Positions 52,065-64,000 of a DNA stretch of 64,000 nt are shown piece by piece. The notes beneath the pieces are model-generated. The model did no database searches, was not told the origin of the DNA, and saw only the letters and a list, made by a program, of their open reading frames with translations. The stretch's first letter is position 1. Every line of letters starts with the position of its first letter. The position numbers and the translations under genes are program-made. Source of the stretch: Clavelina lepadiformis (Eukaryota; Chordata; Ascidiacea; Aplousobranchia; Clavelinidae); NCBI RefSeq assembly GCF_947623445.1, contig NC_135244.1:930001-994000 (forward strand), in the 5' to 3' direction.

Positions 52065-55000
52065 CTAGCAGTCAATTAATAGATTATATACAGATTACAA
52101 GCAAAACCGGAGATTAAGTTAAGCATGAGACCAAGATTTATGTCTATAGCATAGATTCTTAACCGTAAAACCTTTTTATCGTCCTTACAACTAAGGAAAA
52201 ACAACTCACAATAGCTGATGGATCTGGGTTAAATCGATCTAAATTATGACGGATTAGCCGAGCATGAACACGAGACTCAAAATGTTTAAACCTAATAAAG
52301 CAACACAACATTCGGGTAATTGGTTTAGAATCTCACAGTGAAATCTCCGATGCAGAACAATCCTATCTTTGCTCGAGACAACGCGACACAGACTCGATTC
52401 TCGATCCCGAGAAATCCAATTTTGCCCTGGAAAGAACAAAAAAAACTTGGATGTCTGTCCTTGCCATTAAACGTTAATAAAGTCATGTTAGGCCAAGAGT
52501 CTCAAACTCAAATTGCCCTGGGAAGCAATTGAAGACTCGAATTTAACCCGAGGGCCACAACACTGAAAAGGCGAGAAGACAACACCATAAGAACATAAAG
52601 CTCTACTAAAGTTTGATACAATTTTTAATTCACTCTACTTGCTACGTCATATTTTTGTCTGACTACTTCACAGGCTGGGTTTCGCATCAACAAGGACAAA
52701 TGTGTGGCGCTTAGATGGTTAATTATTTACTAATTATTACGTAATTATTACTTTAATGATCGTGAATGCACGGCAAAAGTTTTACCTCATCATTACTCCG
52801 TACAAGTGAGAGTAATATGATGTCGTTTTCCTCCCCTTGGAAATTGTCCACTGCTGTCACTCGAACTCCCGCCAACTTCTTTGGCTTCAGTCGATTGATG
52901 ATGTGAAGCTGCCCTGTGTCGTCATAACAGAACAATTAAACATCAAATGTGGTGAATTATTCGTGAAAACAATAATATGATGAGATCATCCTGTATATTT
53001 GACAAACCTACCGACATAAGCTGTGAGTATGGTGATCTGTCCCGGCAAGTAGCCCTGTTGAATGAGATATTGGCAGAAGGTAACCATGAAGCTGGCCTCG
53101 TGGTGGTTAACCTTCGCACAACACACTCGTCACAATGGCGTTAGCGTTGAAGGTTAATGTGAAATTAATCTTTTTAAATATTTACCAAATTACTGTATAT
53201 CATGGCTATTTTTAATTACTACGTTCGTTAAAATCGTCTTTTTCTGACTCAAATCAAATTGGAACCAAAACTGACGTCAACGGACTCGTAAAATCGAACA
53301 TCCCCATCACCTTGCTCTGTCCATCTTGGACGTTGTTCTCGCGGCATTCGTGCGAGAGGAAAAAGACGTTTTTCTGGACTCCCATCACCTGAGGATAATG
53401 GAGGACGCTCTCATGATCTTCCAGGACTTGATAGATGTGGGGACGCAATAAACTCGCGATTTGGGGTCGCATCCGATGCTGGAGTTGCAGCTTGCTCCGA
53501 GGAATCCCGTTCTTAATCTATCAATGGAGGAGAAGTCTGGGATGAAGATTCGACTTTTTCTTTCAAACTTAAACTAAATTATTTCAAATGTAAACACTAG
53601 CCTAGGAATATATTCAGTAGTTTCTGCTGTGACAGAAACCTTCCTATAAGTCCCAGGAGACTTTCCACGGCTTAAAAGAACAACAATTACTGTCATTCTA
53701 TTAAACATCCCATCAGTCCATAATCATCTCAAAATTCTCACCATTCGCTCAAACAACGAAATATCGAGGTTAAATTTCTTGGCAAGTTCATAGACGGTCG
53801 GCGAAGGTTTCAGTTGCTGATGGTCACCAATCAGAATTAAGTGTTCTGTGTTGCGTGGCATTGACGTCACAATGTGAGCTTCCAACACTTCGGCCGCTTC
53901 TTCAACAATGACAACTTTTGCCTACGTTTAAGACATTTTTGACAAAATCACAAAGATAAAATTCAAACATTGCCACAGATTTGCCGAAACATACCGGAAG
54001 TCTTTGTACGATGTCCCTGTACTTTGCAGCTCCGGTGGTTGTCATGCCAACGACCTTCGCACTTCGCAAAATCGTGTAATCTTGTTCGTTCTGGGCGTCC
54101 ACCAGTGCCCTAGCGAGCTGGTTGTATTTATCACCTTCAGCGATGATCCGACCACGAAGCTGGTCTCTGAGATCTTGGAGCCAACGACTGAAGAAATTAT
54201 AAAGTCGTTCAATATATTGCTTGTTAGATCCTGAACGTTTCCATACAATGACGTAGTTCATACCAATAACACTGTTTGGTGTCAGGTCTTGCGCTTACCA
54301 GTAAAAGCCAATCGACATTTAACTAAACTAATGACAAATCGAATTACGAACGTAGTAGTGCGAACAGTATGAACCAGGTAGTAGCTTCTAAAAAAATGAA
54401 AATGTTACCGGTACAATCGCCATCTGTTGTTTTCATCGAGGCTAAAAAGCTCGGCCACGTCCCCTGCATCTCGCTTGGACATCGCGTCAACTCGACCGAT
54501 CTGCAGCTTTATCTTGTTCTTTCGACGTTTCCTCTCCGCTGGCTGCAACTCCCATTTTCCTGACGACATTTTTTCTGTCAGCAACAAACATACAGACATT
54601 ACCATGGCAACCATACAGCGTGACCACAACTATAAATATGAACATGATGCTGAAACCTTAATCTTGAGTTATAAGCATGACATGTACAATGAACAAATTG
54701 CAGAAAACAAACCTTTTATGTCGTCATAAGTGGCGGCGGCAAGTTGGTCAGTTTTCTTTTTTTCATTTTCTCTTCTTGAGGGCGCTGCAGGTTCTTCGTC
54801 GTCTGGGAAAAAAACACAATGTTTATTTGTGTCGAACAAGAAACAGTAACTCAAATGTTTCAAAGAAGATAGGTTGCTAAAACTTTATGTAAACGGCAAG
54901 ACTTTGTGCGATGAAAAGAATTAAATTAAAACGAAGGAAACAAAATTTGAACCTTGGTCAATCGCTCTTTGCTCCTCCAGGAACTCAACATCTGCTTCAA

Positions 55001-58000
55001 GATGAGCATCTTCTTCATCATTTAAATTGTCAGCTTGAACCGGATCGTTTTCTTTATCTTCTAAAAAATAATAAAATTCAGAAGTTTCGTACTTTTACAA
55101 ATTTTTTTTTTTTCTTAAAACCATCGATTTAAAAGAATATTTTCCATTAAACTCTTTGCTGACAACTTTCAAACAAAACGAAAAAGAGTTTTTTATCAAC
55201 GACTTGTGTAGAATTTATTTTTATTTCAACTCACCAGCTGCTTTGTTTTTATTCTCCAACCAAGTTTCAATGTATTTGATGTTCGGTCGCCTGAAGTCTA
55301 AAAAATAAAAACATGTAGTTCTAATTATAACCGACACAGAACACAAGCCAGCAAAAAGCAAACAAACAAGGGAGTTGACACGACAGGAAATCAGTAATTA
55401 CGTACCGGTGGCAAGAAGAGCGCATTTGACCTCAAGTGGGTGGAATCCTTGATCCAGCAGAGGTTGGGGATCAAAAGGAATTTCGATCTTCTCCAAATAT
55501 AAATGTATGATGTCTGGATAAAAAATCAAAAAATACGTTCGTCAACTTTAAAGACCTCAAGACAAAATGCGGATTATGCAGGAATAATGTCGAATCAATT
55601 TAATTATTGCATCATAATACCTTTAGTTGGAAAAGCATCTGCTGCTCCGGGATTGTTTTCATTCTTTTCCAACCAATCCAAGATTTTTTGCTGCTCCATT
55701 GAGTCTGAAAAGTCGTATAATTCTATAAAAAGCATTATTCAATGGAAGTTTAAAGTAGTTATAAAAGCCCTTGCTGCTGCAGCAATTAAAAGATTGAGCA
55801 GGTTCTTATCAGAGTTGCAGATCACGCTTCAGCAAACAGGTTTCTGCTTTATCAGCAAAAGTGCTTCCACTTACTGGAATCAAGGATGGCTTGTACGACC
55901 TTTCTCTTGTTGTAGCCCATCTTCTCCAGTGGAGCAGTGACAGCATTTACGCATTCTACAAAGCAGAAAGGCCATTAATTGAACAAGGAATAATCTCTAA
56001 TGCTTATTACAGAATTGAACTGGAGACAGCATCCACAATATGGTGTAAGTGTTTAGTCCTTATAAGATGTAGTGACAATGGCATCATCACCAGCAAACAG
56101 GCACAGTATTGTGTGGAGGCAATTTACATGCTATTGGCAGAAAATTAGGAATGTTCAAACAATCTTTACATAATTCAAAAAATAATTAATATGAATTGTC
56201 TAACGTCTTGGATGGATACCCTGAAATTTTTAGACCAAAATTCACCTTCTAGAATGTAAGGCTTGTCACAGAGAATTTTGTCAGGTTCAGCCACACCGAG
56301 CCACATCAAAAGAGCGTCATCGGCTAAATTAGAACGTTAACAATGTTAACGTTAACTTAACATGGAAAATAGTATTTAAAGTAAACCTAGCAACAACTTG
56401 AACTTACACAGATAAAAAACAAGCAAACATTGTGGGATGTTTGAGATAATTGACGGAACCAAAAGTCACCTGTGCAACCACTTTGAAGACTGATCATTTC
56501 AAATTGTTCATAGAGCGGATGTGGAATGATGCTTTCAAATTGTTGCAGCCGAAGCACAGAATGAGTGGAGACTTCCAGTACATCAGTGCATGATTCCATG
56601 GCGTGTTGTTGTGCACTCAAGTCACCTGGTGGATTAACATGTCCATATATATTATGTATGTATATGTCTATTCTAAAAGGTGATTATTATCACTATCTAT
56701 CTACCATGTCTAAGTGAATTGGACCAACGTCTCAAATTGAAACACTTCATTATGATTAAACAAACAAAAATTTTACGCCAGAGATCCCAGATTGTCCGCC
56801 GATTCAATCTTCCAAGAGTGGTCGAAGAGTTTCTCCGAACGTTCATCAACTTATATTGCTCCAAGACTTTCGACTTGCAGCGTCCACCGACACGGATGAC
56901 GTCAGTTCTCTGGAACTTGATGATTCCTTCGAGGAACTGGTCCAGGGCATGGTTGGTGTAGCAGATCACCAGCACTTGGGAGTACTCTATGGCCGCTCGG
57001 CGTCGTCGTTGGAGGGGATTCCTGATGAAGTTTTCATTCCTATTCACAAATTGTTGATAAAATGAAACGATGAAAAGACAAAACATAAACAGTCATCAAT
57101 GCATCAGTCATCACTACACAGCATCCAGTTACATAGACACCAGCAGTACTCATGCAATACTGGATCAGGAAGTTAACAAAAACATTCAACGTAATCGTAT
57201 TATTAGCAAACTATTTGTCTAATGTTTGATGAAATGAAGTTAAAATTCATGATTAACAACCTTCGCTGTCTATTGGCCAGAAGCAGTTTCATCACGATGA
57301 GTCCGACGTGAGTTTTTCCAGTTCCAGGTGGGCCTTGTATGAGTGAAATCTCATTGGTCAGAGCGGACTTGAGTGCGTCAAGTTGTGACTGGTCCAGACT
57401 TAGTTCTTCTGTGCTGTGCCAGCTGTCGGTCTTTAAAACCTCAACATCGGTGTGCGGCAGGTCTATAAATGAGATGTCTATTGTTAAAATACAGGTGATA
57501 GCAATTCAAATAAACTTTTAAAGCACAGAGTGGTAAGCAATACCATCTGCTTCTATTATGCACTTGAAGTCGTAGCGAGGTTGTTGGGCGACTCGGAGAT
57601 ATCGAGGTGGTCGTATCTCCTGCTGGCACCTGACAATATATTGCTGCAAAGGAATGTTTTCCGTTTCTATAAAGAAAAATAACAGCAATATGAAATCATC
57701 AATTTAATGTTCTGACAACTTATAACAGTGATAATGCAAGAAGAATGTAAAATAACGACTTGCAACAAATGGCTAAAATCTTGCTCGAATAAGACAAAAA
57801 TCTTACTTTGCAAGCCGGCCAAAACATGTCGGTAGGATTCAAAGTAAGCCTCAGTTTCCACCATGTAGTATCTCCGTCTCATGTCTGCCTGTGTAAGAAG
57901 ACTATTGCCTGGAACTGCTGCGAGTTGCTCTTCTAAAGTCAACAAGATCAATTTAATTCATTAAATGTGAGATGTTTTAAACCCTACTAATATAAATACC

Positions 58001-61000
58001 CTAATAAACTTCACTCTCCGGCTGCTTTTTTAACTTTTAGCTCTTGAAACATTTTACGTGAATGAAAAAACACATAGCGAATGTAACAAACCTATAACGT
58101 TTTCATCATCCTCATCAGAAGAGTCGTCATCTGAAGAGTCTTCAGAATCGTTTTCCAGCTGAAGTTCGCGGAGAGCGTCCTCCACGTTTCCTCCTGCTCC
58201 GACGTTCCCGTTGTTGGATACAAACTCCAACCTCACGTATCCCATCTTTAGCTGCTTCGGATCACGGTCGACTATAATGGCGAAGAGGAAGTGTCTCTGA
58301 AAGAAATCGAAAAACTTTTTCATATTGTTCAAGAAATTGAAAACTTGTTCCTGCACGATGAGATTCCAAAATAGACTAGCTTCTTGTAGCAGTATGTCGT
58401 CATTATCAGATCAATTGTTATCAAACAAACCTCAAATTTATCAAACGACAAGCAGACGAGGTTTCCATACATCAACTTGCGTGATGCGTCCCACCTCACA
58501 TTTTGAAGCCTCTTGGTGTCAAAATGCACGTAATATTGCATTCCTTTAAACAAAACGGATTTTTAATTAAAATGAAATCATGGTATATTAAAAAGTTAAA
58601 GCAGTGATTCTCTCTAGCAATGCTTAATATTTTAAACACACTAATATAAATAAAATTGTATTCAAATAAACCTCTACCACATTTAACATATTAACATGTT
58701 GAAATATCAAGGGCTGGGCTACATTTCATTGCATTAAAAGTTAAGCAAAGTTTTTGACTTCATTTTCTAAATCTGCAAAATTAGATTTATGAGATTTATG
58801 CCACAGAAGTTTGGGAAGAAATGGGACGAAGTTGTCAAATATGATGCTGAGTCATAATTACCTTGCAGAAAGTAGGACACTGGCAGTCCTCAAAAAACTC
58901 CCATACATAAAATTTACTTAAACAACACGGTAATAGACCACCAGGATTACTAAACTTAGCAACTTATAAATATATTCAAACCTGTTCTGCCTGGTTTTGG
59001 AAATTCGATGGAAACATTTTCGTAAACTCGAACGTTGGTTTGCCTTTGCCTATCCAGTCGCATTTCGCCACCTAGTGAAAAAACTAAAGTATGGAAACTG
59101 CGAAGGGATTCAAGAAACATTAATAAATTTATCAGAGTAGAAGAAGCTGAATGCTGAGCACTTCAAATGAACAAGAAAACATTCGCAAAAGAATTGGATT
59201 GCGCTTCACATACCTGGTGTAAAACAGTGTCTTATCCCTTCACGCAACGGACGAACAAAATCTTCTCTCAACAGTCGAAACTGCACATCCAGGTAATGGT
59301 CTTCACTTGATAAAAAGCATAAATTCCAAAATCATTACAGCAAATATACCAAATATAAATATGCATAGCGGTACAATTTTTTCATACGATGTATTGCATA
59401 TTCAAGTTTTAATACAAACTATCCATAAACATTTCGGCTACATCAGTAACAGGGTAACACGAAAAAACATGTTTACTTGACCTCACACTTATCTTGTAAT
59501 GACACATCTAAAACGATTGTTAAATCAAAAATCTTACTTCTTGTAAGCTGAGTTGACAAGGTTTGTTCTCAGGAAACTTTCCTGAGTGCCGTTTATATCG
59601 CCAGCTTCTGGATAAACTGAAATATCTCGGAAGTTATTAGGTGGCGCCATTTCATGCATCCTTTCAGCTTCAGACAAGTCATTGCTACAGAAAATTATAA
59701 CGGACAGCGTGGAAAAATTGTTTGCAGAAATTTTACAAATTTGATATCGAAGCAAAGTACAGTTAAAAATAAATCAACAACAAAAGTATACGATAAAAAT
59801 AAATTGATCTCTTTCAACAGACTAAACATCAATCAGAAATAACTCTAAAAACTTGGAATTACTCTTCTTCTGTTGGTGTGGGTTGTGTCAGTTGTTCACT
59901 TAAAATTTCATCGATCTCCTTCAAACGTGCTTCAAATTTATAGTCTGAGCCCAGTGCCATCTTTTCAATAACAATCTTCACATTAGCACTAAGCATTGAT
60001 ACCTGAATATGAAACGACTATTCATGATAATGAAGAGACAACAATAGTCGCAATGAATGCATTATTTTGTGCTTATTACAGGTCACAACAAAAATATCTC
60101 AATAAAAATAAGAAATTACTGAACATTTTAAGTTCTGGGGAGAACAACGGCAATATAATACATGAGCAGCAAAACAAGGTTTACAGCAACTTTTTTATTT
60201 TTCAGCACTTCGAATGTGATTATGGCATTTGTGGAAGAAGCAAAAGTGTATATAACTATTAATGACATCACAATCTTTGTGAGCAAATAAATATCTCACG
60301 TCTGTCTCTGAGGTCGCTGGCATCCTTGTGATCCAAGCGCGCAATAAATCCAAGCAATTTAAAATATGTGTAGCTGCGTGTTGCTTTCTAAATGCACTAA
60401 AAACAGGAATGAAAGGATTTTTTTTTCAACAAACTTAATATCACTGTGATCTGTACTAACACTATAACAGTCTTTCAAGTTTCATATTTTTAAATTTAAT
60501 TTTGACACAAATCTGTTGTCACTGTAACTTCCGCTGTGAATCTTACAATGACACAGCAGTCACACCAGGTTTACTCACTTTTCTCTAGGCAGGGCGTGCA
60601 AGAACCTGATTATCTTGTCGGTAAACTTCGTGTGAATGATGTTATTCAGGACACGCTTGAGTGAATCCGGAGGGTCGTCATCGCGACACATTTTCCCAAT
60701 AACTTTCAGTAACATTTGAATCATCCCTGTGTGATGTCATAAAAAGTTATAGGTAATAAAAGCTAGATGTAACTTTGCATTGCTATCCTAACATTAACAA
60801 ACACGCTCTTTATTGTCATCTAATGATGATATAACATGAACATCATATATCACAAACAAGTTGAACAAAAACTGCATTTAACGCTACAGCATGTAAAACA
60901 TCAGCGCACGATAAAACTACAACGCAACAAAATATTTTGAAAATGAAATAATTCCCAAAACGAGAACTCTAATGTTTTAAAACTTCTTGCAATAAATGTT

Positions 61001-62859
61001 AATGTATTAAAACAGCAAAGCGTACCTCCATCTAAATCAGTTTGTGATAAGCGTTGGCAAAAACCCGAGTGATCACTTGCCAGTCGGAGAGTGACGTTCC
61101 TCGCTTCGATTGTTTCATCTTGAACCATTTCCTCCAGAGCCTTGTAACTAATCAGTTGGATGACGTGGTTTTCAGCATTCACTCTGGAAAAAATTAAAAT
61201 TGTTAGGTCTTTGAAGCAGCAAAGGTGGTGTGAAAAATTATACAAAAATATTCGATCCTGAAATTTTTAGTTTGAAAATCAATTCTTCCTTCTTTTGTAA
61301 TTTGGGAAGAATTGACCAGTTCTCAAATATCGATAACAGTAGCGATTATATTGTTGCGCTTTAATTTTTGTAACCACAACTGCATGGAATAACCATTCCT
61401 TTCAGTTCACGATTGTAAAAAAATGGGTTTGCACAACAGCAAGTTTATTTTACGTCACAGAGCACTATTAACTCAACAAACTACTAAAAGAATGTTTAAA
61501 AGCATTAATTAGTTACATTACTGTTACTACAATAACGTCGCAAATATGACGATCATTGTGACATGTTTGGAGCTAACTGTGACAACATTAAGAAAAATTC
61601 TGACATGTGACAAAATAATTGCATTCGTATGGAAGCTTAAAATAAAATATTTTGCTAACTTTACATATATTAAATGCTTAAATAATTAATTGTGAATCCA
61701 TAAATTCCAGTTTCATTCAAACTTATGTCGGTTGGTATTGGTGCCATACACCATGATTTGAATATCTGTGAAATGCGTTATAATGTTTGTCAAATTTTGC
61801 AGCATATTTTTGGAAGCACATGACCACTGAAAAACGTTTTCAACAATGACCAGATGATTTAGTTAGTAGTGCTCTTTCAAGCTAAAGAAAACTAGGTTAT
61901 GAGCTTAATATAACAGTTTCTAAAAAATAACAGGACAAACAACACAGTTAGTCTAAGCTTACAGTATAACCAACATATTGAGTAAGCCATATTTACAAAA
62001 CAAGTTTTACATTAACTCTACACATTTAGCTTTGTATTATTCTTATGATTAAAATCTAAAAAATAATTGTTTACAGGTTAGAGCTCACCTGTGATTGTGA
62101 TTGGTTCCATTATTTGGAGCCACACCTCGACCCCGGCCTCGAATGACAGGACCAGCTCTGCCACGATCTCCATCTCTGCCACGACCTCCATCTATGCCAC
62201 GACCTCCACCTCTGCCACGATCTGGCCACGGCGGCCGAGGAAGATTTTCATTTTGATGGTCGTCAAATCTGCAAAATTGAACCCATCGTTGATCATAACA
62301 TTTAATAAGAGTAGAAGTGAGAATCTAACTTCAAAGTAAGACAGTTGAGAGATGTAATAACCAGTTGTTCAATGATGCCATGTAATGTCTCTGCTTACGT
62401 CTTCATGGCCAAAAGAATAAATCTACGTAAGTTATTGACAAAAATGTGTTTACAGATGAAATGGATTGATAAGAAGCCAGTCTGAAAGTTCATTTGATTT
62501 CTTTCATAGTAAGTTAGTCTACTATGACACACATACCTTGAAAATTTTTTAAAAACTTTATACTCTTTTCACACGGTTATAAAAGAATTGGATTCAACAG
62601 CGTTATAATCGTGCAAATTTATTTGGTGGTTTTGGCATTCTTTGTGTTTCAGCTACAAATTTCCTTTCAGTTTTTCAAAGTAACTATTTCGACGTAGGTC
62701 ACGCAAACTGTTGTTAAAGATAGGCGGTTGGGTTAGAAGAATGGATATGCAAGAAGTTGATTTTAACTAAATATATTATAGGCCTACTAATATACATTAA
62801 AGCTAGGCCTACCTTCCAACGTTTCTTCTCCAAGGTCTTCCTCTTTCAAGCCTGTTCAT
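47801..62859 (-). CDS. ZNFX1: ZNFX1-like helicase, copy B (43 exons)
   Basis: This is the convergent paralogue of copy A. Forty-three exons join in frame from ATG at 62859 to TGA at 47801-47803, totalling 2008 residues, with no break. Layout: an RG-rich N-terminal tail absent from copy A; ZNFX1 N-terminal region with an acidic Ser/Asp/Glu run in exon 11; SF1 helicase with [44 protein letters not shown] and [12 protein letters not shown]; two UBA-like stretches; a shorter set of NFX1 fingers; and a canonical RZ-type finger [19 protein letters not shown]...CPEC ending IGEWSHKQ. Many exons have exactly the length of their copy A counterparts (for example 108, 193, 180, 207, 100, 154, 188 and 170 bases). 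By domain composition this copy looks more like the ancestral ZNFX1; copy A looks derived. Confidence 0.93.
52337..57462 (-). other. ZNFX1 copy B, exons 14-30: SF1 helicase core
   Basis: Exons: 57462-57261, 57039-56777, 56625-56470, 56323-56246, 55955-55875, 55704-55621, 55513-55406, 55297-55235, 55060-54953, 54802-54713, 54574-54409, 54187-53995, 53921-53742, 53517-53311, 53111-53012, 52913-52786, 52426-52337. All helicase motifs are intact. Exons 18-19 read [18 protein letters not shown] then [12 protein letters not shown], a clear UBA-like pattern; exons 20-21 read [19 protein letters not shown] then [11 protein letters not shown], a second. An intron separates motif V from motif VI here but not in copy A; conversely, exon 21 (63 bases) is split 15+48 in copy A. 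Confidence 0.87.
57544..62859 (-). other. ZNFX1 copy B, exons 1-13: N-terminal region
   Basis: Exons, high to low: 62859-62813, 62268-62089, 61183-61026, 60726-60579, 60396-60300, 60002-59863, 59684-59538, 59305-59214, 59071-58982, 58543-58431, 58296-58092, 57932-57807, 57666-57544. Exon 2 is mostly GRG, GGRG and DRGR repeats, encoded by a degenerate 18-base DNA repeat at about 62130-62220; RG tails of this kind bind RNA and drive condensation. Exon 8 has [20 protein letters not shown] identical to copy A. Exon 11 contains a run of about 20 Asp, Glu and Ser residues. Confidence 0.87.
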
Positions 62860-63103
62860 TTTAAAATGTAAAATTAGTCACTTAAGATCTCAAAGCTTGA
62901 ATTTCACTAAAAATAAGTGTTACTCTTAGCTTTCATAAAACTTTCAGCATTGAGGTCTAGACTCAGCAATAGACTTATTACTGTAAGTGCCTCGCAAACA
63001 GCTTTACAACGCAAATAAACAAGCAACAGACAGTCGTTAAGTTTTATGGTCGTCAACCTTTTTATGACCACGCTGTTGCAATCTTCTTTGACTTGAGTTA
63101 TTT

Positions 63104-63130
63104 CTTTATATCAATTGAGGAAGTGAAACT
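63104..63130 (-). promoter_or_regulatory. Candidate promoter of ZNFX1 copy B: ISRE-like site plus TATA box
   Basis: Read on the plus strand, GGAAGTGAAACT at 63119-63130 matches the ISRE consensus GAAANNGAAACT at 11 of 12 positions and also fits the ETS-IRF composite form GGAANNGAAA. Eight bases beyond it, in the gene direction, lies TATAAAG (63110-63104, minus strand), about 245 bases upstream of the copy B ATG. A further A-rich IRF-like word AGAAAAGAAAACT (minus strand) lies at about 63161-63173. Function is inferred from motif and position. Confidence 0.5.
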
Positions 63131-64000
63131 CAAAATGTTGTCATGAGACGAACTCACAGAGAGTTTTCTTTTCTACTTGGGGATTAACCTGTTCGGGGAT
63201 GTTTTTATTTCGGTAAATCCCCGAATAACAAATTAAAAATGTTCCAATTGCTTTAAAAATGGTGGTAATCAATCAACAAATTAGTGAAAATCGGAAAAAT
63301 GCTTATTTTTAAAGACTTTTCTTACAAAATTTGGATTAAAAATAAAACGTGCAGCCTTAGAGGTTGTAGCGCGTGAAATGCGTAAAATGCTATCGTTAAC
63401 GCTTTCTAGGTTTAATGGCCGTGACCAATCGTTATACCATCACTGCGATAAACATTTTGCACGTTTTAGATCCTTGGACTTTGCCACTTTTTCCTTGTTG
63501 TGATTATTGTTGTCCTAGAACGTAGGCTGTTTAAGATTATTATCGTTACATTCTTGTTTATTGTAACAAGGTAGCACCATTCTTTTTCGCTGCTCAGTCA
63601 ATGACGAAAAACAGATCATTAAAAAGTGTTCAAACCAAAAATTTACAAACTAGATATTGAAATCATTTAGTAAAGGGCTCTCAAATGTACGACACATCAG
63701 CTTACTAGTAGAACAAGTCGCCCAGTCTCTAGATTTTCCAACTACGTGACATTTTACTCTTTATACAAACTAACGCTTCTCATGCAGTTACATTAATGAC
63801 GTCATAGTCCGTTGCTAATTCATGGAGCCTTTATGCCAACACTTCTATGCTGGTTATTTTCAATTGGATCAATGATGTTTAAATTTAACCAATTACAGGA
63901 TGAGCTACTTGTCTATTCATGTATGAAAGGTTAAATCGACGACTTTTGATTTGTGAAGTTCACCTGTTAAAGAACCACAAAAATTCAAGAAAAATTTTAT
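63131..64000. other. Upstream flank of ZNFX1 copy B
   Basis: No recognised exon. Apart from the IRF-like words near its left end and a short GGGGATT...AATCCCC inverted repeat at about 63180-63228, I see nothing specific. Confidence 0.35.

Noticed and set aside
55503-56148. Two long plus-strand open frames opposite ZNFX1-B exons 18-20
   Set aside because: They are antisense shadows and intron sequence; the minus-strand exons here have consensus splice sites, matching phases and homology to copy A.

Overview
The window is animal nuclear DNA: AT-rich, with genes of many short exons separated by GT-AG introns, AATAAA signals and many small non-autonomous DNA transposons. Gene content and architecture fit a compact-genome invertebrate. 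An ascidian such as Ciona is my best guess, but the sequence alone does not prove it. Almost everything listed as a gene was rebuilt exon by exon, with reading phase checked across every junction.

Left part (1-18.7 kb): two divergently oriented copies of the Mediator subunit MED31 (1237-2210 minus, 5970-6844 plus); a complete secreted acid sphingomyelinase (9886-12746 plus); the 5' half of a PHYHD1-like dioxygenase gene running into it (12899-13741 minus), whose catalytic exons I could not find; the replication factor SLD5/GINS4 (15506-16966 plus); and a TMEM205-like membrane protein (17234-18728 minus).

Middle part (18.7-30.4 kb): a GOLGA7/Erf4-like palmitoyltransferase cofactor (minus) whose last exon was not found, in a stretch containing four delimited MITE-type elements. 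Three of these have perfect 8-bp target duplications. A 1.3-kb element with about 370-bp inverted repeats follows, then about 2.9 kb without a recognised gene.

Right part (30.4-63.2 kb): the main feature of the window, two complete paralogues of ZNFX1 (UPF1-like SF1 helicase, NFX1 zinc fingers, C-terminal RZ-type finger) arranged tail to tail. Copy A (plus) is 43 exons and 2045 codons before the stop; copy B (minus) is 43 exons and 2008 codons. They share most exon borders but differ in finger number, RZ finger, N-terminal tail and a few introns. A 1188-bp Mutator-like element with a perfect 9-bp target duplication lies between them. Upstream of each copy I see a TATA box preceded by an 11/12 match to the interferon-stimulated response element; copy A also has an inverted pair of kappaB-like sites. 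This suggests an IRF/NF-kappaB-responsive antiviral helicase pair in an invertebrate. That reading is inference from motifs and needs expression data.
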